From: Chloroflexota bacterium
GTDB taxonomy: Bacteria > Chloroflexota > UBA11872 > VXOZ01
Direction of reading: 5' to 3'
Assembly: GCA_009839775.1 (NCBI GenBank)
Contig: VXOZ01000332.1
Location: 1-11,774, forward strand
Length of the DNA stretch: 11,774 nucleotides
The notes under the pieces: generated by a model
Databases searched by the model: none
Seen by the model: only the letters and a program-made list of their open reading frames with translations
Told to the model about the DNA's origin: nothing
Program-made: the position numbers and the translations under genes
In this document: positions 7,063 through 11,774 of the stretch, one piece after another
How the letters are laid out: each line of letters begins with the position of its first letter
How positions within the stretch are numbered: position 1 is the stretch's first letter

Positions 7063-7911
7063 CTAGTCCAGTTCTTGCCAAATTCGGCGCACAAAGGCGA
7101 TCGCTTCGCGCATCTCTTCCACGCGGTTTTCCCCGGCTTCCCGCTCGATGCAGTGGTAGCCGGTGAAACCGATGTCCTGGTACGACTTGAGGTAGCGCGG
7201 CCAATCGATCCAGCCTTGTCCCACGGGAGTCTCGCCTTTTTCGCCTTCCTTAACGCGGGCATCCTTGATGTGGGTGTGAATGATGTGTTCTCTGAGCGTG
7301 TAGACTGCATCATGGGGATCGGATTCGGCAAACGCCTCCGCGCGATCGTAGGGACGTCCCTCGATTGCGGCGATGCGCGCCGGCCAAATGATGAAGTTCG
7401 CCGGGTCGAGATTTATCTTTATGCCGTCGGTATCGATTGAATTGATCAGATCCAGCAGCACGGACGCGGGCTCCGGTCCGGTCTCGATGCCGAATTGCAT
7501 GCCGGTCTGCTCAGCGTGCTTGCCGATGACTTCCATGGCTTCGCGGAAGACCTGCCGCCGGGGCGCATTGGCGTCTTTGGGCACGATGCCAATGTGGCTG
7601 GTGAGGGCCGGTGCGCCGAGCGCGCGAGTGTGATCAATGAGGCGCTTGGTATGGTCTACCCGCTCAGCTACCGTCTCCGCGTCACCAAAGTCGCCCAGGC
7701 CGCCGTCTGTCGCCGAGATCACCATGCCCAAGTCCTGCACGCGCTGCTGGACTTCCTTAATGCCTGTCGCATTGAGCTCCTCAGGGGCGTATTCGCCGTG
7801 ACCCACCGTCAACTGCACGCTGTCGGACCCAATCTCAGCCGCGGTTTCCAGGCCCGCCGACCCAGGTGTATGCAAACAGATGAGCCGCACGCCAACTTTG
7901 ATGTCTGCCAT
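7063..7911 (-). CDS. Sugar phosphate isomerase/epimerase-like TIM-barrel protein
   Basis: Probable cytosolic metal-dependent isomerase or epimerase of the xylose-isomerase-like/AP endonuclease 2 superfamily, acting on a sugar, keto-sugar or inositol derivative. The 282 residues fit a single (beta/alpha)8 barrel. Likely metal or catalytic positions are E143 in FGIETGPE, D169 in INLDPANF, H212/H214 in IIHTHIKDA and E256 in YHCIERE, at the strand ends where this superfamily places its Glu-Asp-His-Glu set. GQGWIDWPRYL (231-241) is the typical G-x-G-x-IDW segment. There is no signal peptide. The ATG at 7911 has GAAAGG at 7919-7924, seven bases upstream. It precedes the MraY-type gene by 12 bases, so the two are probably co-transcribed, though their functions are not obviously related. 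The substrate cannot be told from sequence; the dehydrogenase and lactonase genes upstream suggest sugar catabolism. Confidence 0.85.
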   Translation of the reverse strand: MADIKVGVRLICLHTPGSAGLETAAEIGSDSVQLTVGHGEYAPEELNATGIKEVQQRVQDLGMVISATDGGLGDFGDAETVAERVDHTKRLIDHTRALGAPALTSHIGIVPKDANAPRRQVFREAMEVIGKHAEQTGMQFGIETGPEPASVLLDLINSIDTDGIKINLDPANFIIWPARIAAIEGRPYDRAEAFAESDPHDAVYTLREHIIHTHIKDARVKEGEKGETPVGQGWIDWPRYLKSYQDIGFTGYHCIEREAGENRVEEMREAIAFVRRIWQELD

Positions 7912-8325
7912 GGAATTGCCTTTCTTCCAAGATTACCCGCACTCTTAGTCACCCGCTTCCGTTAGCTCAAATTGTCAAAACTGTATATAACGACATTCCT
8001 GTACGTGTTGGGTAATTCGTTGACAGAATCTCCTGACCACTAGACAGTGTTGACAGTTTATGTCATTCCGAATGCAGCGTCGAACAGCGTTCGCGGAATC
8101 TAGGGCCATTGCTTTACACAGTCCAATGATCTCACCACTCTAGATTCCTCACTGCGCTCCGTTCGGAATGACATGTGTAGTGGCATATACGACGCTCGAT
8201 CCTCCGCTCTTTACACCAAGACTGTCAACGAATTAGTCAACATTTACAGGGAATGACAATGCGCGCCAACACCGCCTCGCACAAAGCCGCTACTGCGCTG
8301 CCATGATACCACGCGCGCCTCCATC
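7912..8325. other. 414-base intergenic region with nested repeats
   Basis: No gene is supported here; coding is broken in all frames. The left part (7912-7990) is the leader of the TIM-barrel gene, with its ribosome binding site at 7919-7924 and AT-rich sequence around 7971-7990 that could include a promoter, although I find no convincing -35/-10 pair. The centre (7991-8258) is a nested inverted repeat described separately. The remaining 67 bases run up to the stop of the solute-binding protein gene. Confidence 0.7.
7991..8258. repeat. MITE-like nested inverted repeat (about 268 bases)
   Basis: The outer arms are 7991-8026 and 8222-8258. Aligned by eye with one gap they agree at about 30 of 37 positions, including a perfect 14-base core (TAATTCGTTGACAG at 8013-8026 against its reverse complement at 8222-8235). 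A second pair lies inside: ATGTCATTCCGAA at 8060-8072 matches 8162-8174 exactly in inverse, and GGAATCTAG at 8095-8103 pairs with 8140-8148. Both outer ends also carry a (T/C)G(T/A)CATTCC motif, so the inner and outer repeats look related. TTGACAG also recurs directly (8020-8026, 8050-8056). No transposase is encoded. GTCATTCCGA...GGAATCTAG palindromes are, from memory, dispersed repeats in many environmental bacterial genomes. A non-autonomous element or repeat nest is inferred; I found no clear target-site duplication. Confidence 0.6.
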
Positions 8326-9540
8326 TCAGGACAGAAGCCCTCGCACCTGTTCCTCCATGTATTCCAGCGCCCGCGGCAGCATCACCTGGCCGCGAATGGC
8401 CGCTTGCAGCGTCTCCGCGCACACTTCCTCTACTTGCGGGTAAGCGGCGAACTTTGGAAACGTCAACATGTGGTTTTGAATTGTCTCTTCCAAGAGCGCC
8501 AGCCGTTGCGCGTGCACCGTGCCGGCAGGCGTCTCGCCGCGGACACGCGCCATAACCGCGCTCCGCGGCACGATCGCGCCGGTCTGTGCCTCCACGTACT
8601 GACTTTCCGCAGAAGTGAGAAAACGCACGAGCGACAGCGCGCCGTCCAAGTCTTTCACCGACGTGGGGATAGTAAAGGAGTGGCCGCCCGCATAAACGGC
8701 TCGCGTGCCCGCCGGGCCTACCGGATAGAGCGCCACGCCAAATTTGTCGGCGACGGCACTTTCTTGTGGATCGGTGAGCAGGCCGTAGTAGGCAGGCCAG
8801 TCGGCAGCCAGGGCGCACTTTCCGTCGCGAAAGAGCTGCGATACCTCATCGAAATGGGTAGCCGTAAGGTCACGTGGCGTCAAGCCCTGCTGGTAAAGAT
8901 CGGCCAGGAAACCCAGCGCCCAGCGGCCCGCGGCCGTATTGAACGACGGGTTGAGTTCGGCGTCAAAAAGAGTCCCGCCCGCCATCGCGACCAGTTCGAA
9001 GAACGTCCCGAACAAGCCCGATGAGTGACCGGGAAAGGCAAAGCCAAAGAGGTCGGGCGGACGCGTGAAGAAGGTGGCAACGTCCCGCACCTCGTCCCAC
9101 GTCTGCGGTACCCGTAGCGTGCGTCTGTATTGGCGCTGAAACCGCGCCTGCTCGGCCGGACTCTCCAACAAATCATTGTGGTAGAAGAGGATGCGGGCGT
9201 CAACGTTGCGCGGGATCTGCACAAGCGCGCCATTAACCCGCGCAAGCTTGAGCAAAGCGGGCGAGAAATCCGCCAGTTCCGCTTCAGAAAAGTGCGTATC
9301 GAGAGGAAGCAGCCACTGTTGCTGGGCCGGGGCGTATTTGACGTGGGTGGAGATGACGTCGTAGGTTGCTGTGCCAGCAGCAAACACCTCGTCGATGTGC
9401 GCGTTCAGCGCCGGATGGGGCAATCGCACATGGACGTTTACCGCGTAGCCGGTTTCCTGCTCGAATTGCGGCAACCGGCGGTAGAGCGCGTCATACTGCG
9501 GCCCGCCGATGAAGGCGACATCAAGGTGCTTTTGGGGCAT
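8326..9540 (-). CDS. Solute-binding protein of ABC sugar-transporter type, no signal peptide
   Basis: Member of the family 1 (carbohydrate type) solute-binding proteins that normally capture sugars outside the membrane and deliver them to an ABC permease. The 404-residue length and the two-lobe pattern fit: LPLD (78-81), a first lobe with IPRNVDARILFYHNDLL (109-125), the VPQTWDEV hinge motif (144-151), GTFFELVAMAGGTLFD (178-193) and AGGHSFTIPTSVKDLDGALSLVRFL (284-308). It starts directly with MPQKHLDVAFIGG, with no basic-hydrophobic leader and no lipobox cysteine. The start is firm: AAGGGG at 9549-9554 lies eight bases before the ATG, and an in-frame stop at 9568-9570 prevents extension. So the product is predicted to be cytoplasmic unless exported unconventionally. 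No permease or ATPase genes are in the window. It follows the SMP-30 gene on the same strand after 198 bases. Confidence 0.85.
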   Translation of the reverse strand: MPQKHLDVAFIGGPQYDALYRRLPQFEQETGYAVNVHVRLPHPALNAHIDEVFAAGTATYDVISTHVKYAPAQQQWLLPLDTHFSEAELADFSPALLKLARVNGALVQIPRNVDARILFYHNDLLESPAEQARFQRQYRRTLRVPQTWDEVRDVATFFTRPPDLFGFAFPGHSSGLFGTFFELVAMAGGTLFDAELNPSFNTAAGRWALGFLADLYQQGLTPRDLTATHFDEVSQLFRDGKCALAADWPAYYGLLTDPQESAVADKFGVALYPVGPAGTRAVYAGGHSFTIPTSVKDLDGALSLVRFLTSAESQYVEAQTGAIVPRSAVMARVRGETPAGTVHAQRLALLEETIQNHMLTFPKFAAYPQVEEVCAETLQAAIRGQVMLPRALEYMEEQVRGLLS

Positions 9541-9604
9541 GATCAGTACCCCTTCTAGGCAGCACGGCTAAGCATGCACACGGGCTCGCCTTGCCAATAC
9601 AAGA

Positions 9605-9623
9605 GCGGGGGACAAGCCCCCGC
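9605..9623. repeat. GC-rich hairpin repeat, possibly a transcription attenuator or terminator
   Basis: A perfect 7-base stem, GCGGGGG at 9605-9611 pairing with CCCCCGC at 9617-9623, with the 5-base loop ACAAG. It lies between the SMP-30 gene and the solute-binding protein gene. No T-run follows on either strand, so a classical intrinsic terminator is not supported. The same GGGGGACAAGCCCCC core is, from memory, a dispersed palindrome in some environmental genomes. It could lower read-through or stabilise the upstream transcript. Confidence 0.45.
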
Positions 9624-9738
9624 GCTACAGGAAGAGAGAGTGGCGGTACATTCCACGTTTCGGCGGCCGGTTAACGGGTTGTCCCCTGAAGTCCACGCGA
9701 CCAAACCAAGACTTCTGACGTTTGGCGACACAAGCTGC

Positions 9739-10563
9739 TTACCGTTGGCCGAAGAGCGGCTGGCCATCCACGCCAATTTCCAGGCGGTACACGGCGCCGG
9801 TCTCGGTTTCCGTGACGTAGAGCGAGTCTTCCCAGAAGGCCACGTTCGTGGGATTCTTGCCCGGCATTGACAACTCCGTAATCACCTCGCCGGAAGGCGC
9901 GATGACGGCCACTACGCCCTTGCCGTAATGAGCGACGTAGAGGTTGCCGTCGGCGCCGAAGTCCATCCCGTCAGGCCCGACGCCGCCTTCCATCTGCGCG
10001 AACAGGCTGCGGTTATCGGCGCTGCCGTCGGGGTTCAGGGTGAAGGTGTGTATGCGGCGCGTAAACGTCTCTGCCACGTAGAGCGTCTCCTCGTCGGCAG
10101 AAAGGCAAATCCCGTTTGGAAACGCCATTCCGACGGCAAAAACTGAGACTGCCCCGTCTGCCCCCACGCGGAATACGCGTCCCACCGGCTTTTCCAGTGT
10201 CGATCCTTTGGGATCGGTAAAGTAGCAGTTGCCCTGCCGATCGAGAACAAGGTCATTTGGGCCCCGGAACGGCTTGTTATTGAATGACTTCGCCACCACC
10301 GTCCACGACCCATCGGGCGCAAAGTCGAGTATCTGCGCCAAGCCGTTCTCCGCCACGATCAGGCGACCGTTTTGATGCAAGCGTGAACCGCATGGGACGC
10401 CGCCTGTCTCGGCAAAAACCTCCACGTGCCCGTCCTGTGTCACCTTGCTGATGCGCCCGGCCTCGCACTCCATGACATAGAGACTGCCCTCGCGGTCGAA
10501 GGAAGGGCCCTCAGGAAAGTTAAAGCCTTCGGCAACCAGTATGGGAGGCGCATCGGTCTTCAT
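9739..10563 (-). CDS. SMP-30/gluconolactonase/LRE family protein
   Basis: Six-bladed beta-propeller hydrolase, probably a metal-dependent lactonase opening a sugar lactone made by a dehydrogenase such as the one encoded upstream. In 274 residues the metal ligands of the family can be placed: E18 in FPEGPSFD, N103 in RGPNDLVLD, N150 in FPNGICLS and D198 in VGPDGMDFG. These match the Glu-Asn-Asn-Asp set of SMP-30 proteins, with E18 and N103 at the same numbers as I recall for human SMP-30. Blade repeats such as DGNLYVA and DGSWTVV occur throughout. No signal peptide is seen, so it is probably cytosolic. The start is the ATG at 10563, with AAAGGA at 10573-10578 nine bases before it; a TTG at 10584 would place this site inside the gene. 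It lies 66 bases after the SDR gene and is probably in the same operon. The substrate is unknown. Confidence 0.9.
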   Translation of the reverse strand: MKTDAPPILVAEGFNFPEGPSFDREGSLYVMECEAGRISKVTQDGHVEVFAETGGVPCGSRLHQNGRLIVAENGLAQILDFAPDGSWTVVAKSFNNKPFRGPNDLVLDRQGNCYFTDPKGSTLEKPVGRVFRVGADGAVSVFAVGMAFPNGICLSADEETLYVAETFTRRIHTFTLNPDGSADNRSLFAQMEGGVGPDGMDFGADGNLYVAHYGKGVVAVIAPSGEVITELSMPGKNPTNVAFWEDSLYVTETETGAVYRLEIGVDGQPLFGQR

Positions 10564-10629
10564 GCGAAAGCATCCTTTCTCCAAGGTGACGTCGCGCAGA
10601 TTTCCGCGCTGGCATCAGACGATTGAGTG

Positions 10630-11508
10630 CTACTGCTCTGCAGTGTCTTTATCGCGAATGTGCGCCGCCGGTCCCAGCGGACGCGAAAGATCGTACTCTA
10701 AGAGTTCCGGATGGCGCTGCAGAAACTCCTGCACGCGCGTGCCGCCCAGCCCCTTGAAACCGAGCAGGAAACCGCCGTCTATCAGTAAGGTGTGCCCGGT
10801 AACGAACCGTGCCTCGGCTGAACAGAGATAGAGCGCCCCTTGGGCGATGTCCTCGGCGCGGCCAACGATGGGGAGGATATTCCAGAGAATATTGCGTTCG
10901 TGCCAAATCGGATCGTGGGCGTTTTCTTCTCTCATCTCGTCCGAGGGAATGGCGCCTGGCGCTATCGCATTAACGCGTATGCCGTCACCACCCAAGTCGA
11001 GCGCCATCTGCTTGGTGAGCTGGATGAGCGCAGCTTTAGCTGTTTCGTACGTGGGGTACCCGGGGCTTACCTGAAAGCCGTGCACCGAGGTGAGGTTGAG
11101 GATCGCGCCGCCGCCCGCCGCGCGCATGTGCGGCACGGCGTATTTGCTGGCGAGAAACGGCGCTTTCAGCAGCACGTCAAAGCTCGCGTCCCAATCCTCT
11201 TCGCTCAGTTCTTCGATTGAACCGCGCCGTTCCCAATGCGCATTGTTTACCAGGATGGTCACGCCGCCGTAGCGTTCCACTGCCGCCGCGACCATATCGC
11301 GGTTGCCGGCATCCGTGCCGACATCCGCATGGAAGAACGACGCCTCGCCGCCGTCACTGCGAATTGACGCCGCTACCGCTTCACCAGGCTCGTCCTGGAT
11401 GTCGGCGATGAGCACGTCAGCGCCCTCTGCCGCGAAGCAGCGGGCAATGGCACGCCCAATGTTGTTGGCGGCGCCGGTGACGATGGCTGTTTGATCCTGC
11501 AAGCGCAT
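10630..11508 (-). CDS. SDR-family NAD(P)-dependent oxidoreductase
   Basis: Short-chain dehydrogenase/reductase with a Rossmann fold, oxidising a hydroxyl or reducing a keto group on an unknown substrate. Motifs in 292 aa: TGAANNIG (11-18) for the cofactor; D36 at the end of strand 2 (LIADI), which favours NAD over NADP; LVNNAH (87-91) replacing the common NNAG; S141 in LNLTSVHG; and Y154-x-x-x-K158 in YETAK. The Asn of the catalytic tetrad appears to be replaced by Leu113 (FDVLLKAPF in place of the usual V-N-L). A tail of about 40 residues after the usual IDGG end (243-246) is longer than in classical SDRs. The ATG at 11508 has AGAGGA 12 bases upstream, somewhat far. As the first gene of the run SDR, SMP-30, solute-binding protein, it may oxidise a sugar to a lactone that the SMP-30 enzyme then opens; this is inferred from order only. 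Confidence 0.9.
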   Translation of the reverse strand: MRLQDQTAIVTGAANNIGRAIARCFAAEGADVLIADIQDEPGEAVAASIRSDGGEASFFHADVGTDAGNRDMVAAAVERYGGVTILVNNAHWERRGSIEELSEEDWDASFDVLLKAPFLASKYAVPHMRAAGGGAILNLTSVHGFQVSPGYPTYETAKAALIQLTKQMALDLGGDGIRVNAIAPGAIPSDEMREENAHDPIWHERNILWNILPIVGRAEDIAQGALYLCSAEARFVTGHTLLIDGGFLLGFKGLGGTRVQEFLQRHPELLEYDLSRPLGPAAHIRDKDTAEQ

Positions 11509-11617
11509 ACTGCGTTAGGGTCCTCTGAGCAAATTTTCCTTGAATGAGGTATGTGGCGCTTCTAGCGAAGCCAAAGACCGCTTGGCAGCTACTTCTGGTA
11601 GACGTGTTCTTCAAAGT

Positions 11618-11636
11618 ATCCCGCGGAAATCGGGAT
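11618..11636. repeat. Inverted repeat overlapping the candidate -10 element
   Basis: ATCCCG at 11618-11623 and CGGGAT at 11631-11636 are exact reverse complements with a 7-base centre. The right arm overlaps the candidate -10 at 11635-11640, so it could be an operator for the SDR operon. On the plus strand six T follow at 11642-11647, which could also make it a weak terminator for plus-strand transcription, but no plus-strand gene ends here. Confidence 0.3.
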
Positions 11637-11663
11637 TGTACTTTTTTCCTCTTCCGGCACCAA
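11635..11663 (-). promoter_or_regulatory. Candidate sigma-70-type promoter for the SDR operon
   Basis: Read on the minus strand: TTGGTG (11658-11663), a 17-base spacer, then TACAAT (11635-11640). The -10 matches the consensus at five of six positions and the -35 at three of six. It would give a leader of roughly 120 bases before the ATG at 11508. The consensus for this organism is unknown, so this is only a candidate. Confidence 0.3.
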
Positions 11664-11732
11664 GCTTTTCCTATTTGAACAAATGGGCGGCGATTTGTCT
11701 ACCCGCATAGTGACAGAGGACATTAGTGATTT

Positions 11733-11774
11733 ATGAAAAACGCGAGACGCTCTATCGACCAGCGACCCCTTGCT
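11733..11774 (+). CDS. Possible start of a divergent gene, 3' partial
   Basis: An ATG at 11733 opens a frame of 14 codons (MKNARRSIDQRPLA) that runs to the window edge without a stop. An AGAGGA lies about 12 bases upstream, somewhat far for a ribosome binding site. It would be divergent from the SDR operon, with an inverted repeat (ACAAAT/ATTTGT, 11679-11684 and 11693-11698) in the shared upstream region. Fourteen codons are too few to show that this is a real gene. Confidence 0.22.
   Translation, partial: MKNARRSIDQRPLA

Noticed and set aside
6296..7204. 302-codon minus-strand open frame overlapping the MraY-type gene
   Set aside because: Its translation is Arg/Ala/Gly-rich with no motif, as expected for a shifted frame of a GC-rich gene; the overlapping frame carries all the MraY motifs.
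6691..7440. 249-codon plus-strand open frame opposite the MraY-type and TIM-barrel genes
   Set aside because: It crosses two well-supported opposite-strand genes and has no family signature.
8404..9024. 206-codon plus-strand open frame opposite the solute-binding protein gene
   Set aside because: Arg-rich shadow of a GC-rich gene, with no recognisable motif.

Overview
The window is bacterial: dense genes, short gaps, several overlaps and no introns. Base composition is mostly high-GC, with a left end that reads less GC-rich. No rRNA, tRNA or CRISPR array was found. The gene mix (a stand-alone solute-binding protein, a sugar isomerase-like TIM barrel, an SMP-30/gluconolactonase, an SDR dehydrogenase, a MraY-type transferase and dispersed GTCATTCC-type palindromic repeats) reminds me of environmental, Chloroflexota-like genomes. 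That placement is an impression, not a demonstrated result.

Left end, + strand (1-1998): a restriction-modification pair. A 5'-truncated protein with a PD-(D/E)XK-like pattern overlaps the start of a DNA amino-methyltransferase of the N4-cytosine/N6-adenine type (DPFSGSG and SPPY motifs). It meets the rest of the window tail to tail at about 1999-2103.

Middle, - strand (2104-5321): a PABA/folate module, pabB followed by pabC, making 4-aminobenzoate from chorismate. PabB carries the PIKGT lysine that separates it from TrpE. Upstream lies a six-helix membrane protein of unknown function. No glutamine amidotransferase subunit (PabA/TrpG) is in view.

Centre right, - strand (5563-7911): a sugar phosphate isomerase/epimerase-like TIM barrel followed after 12 bases by a MraY/WecA-type polyprenyl-phosphate sugar-phosphate transferase with an extra C-terminal domain. 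A 414-base gap upstream contains a nested inverted repeat that looks like a MITE.

Right, - strand (8326-11508): SDR dehydrogenase, then SMP-30/gluconolactonase, then a solute-binding protein without a signal peptide. With the TIM barrel these read as a sugar or sugar-lactone catabolic module: oxidation to a lactone, lactone hydrolysis, isomerisation. No substrate is shown. The last 266 bases are non-coding apart from a possible start of a divergent + strand gene at the very edge, and contain a candidate - strand promoter overlapped by an inverted repeat.

I see no clearly new defence or mobile system. The points most worth a second look are the restriction-modification pair, the MraY paralogue with its added domain, the PabC with a replaced PLP-contacting glutamate, the leaderless binding protein, and the nested repeat.
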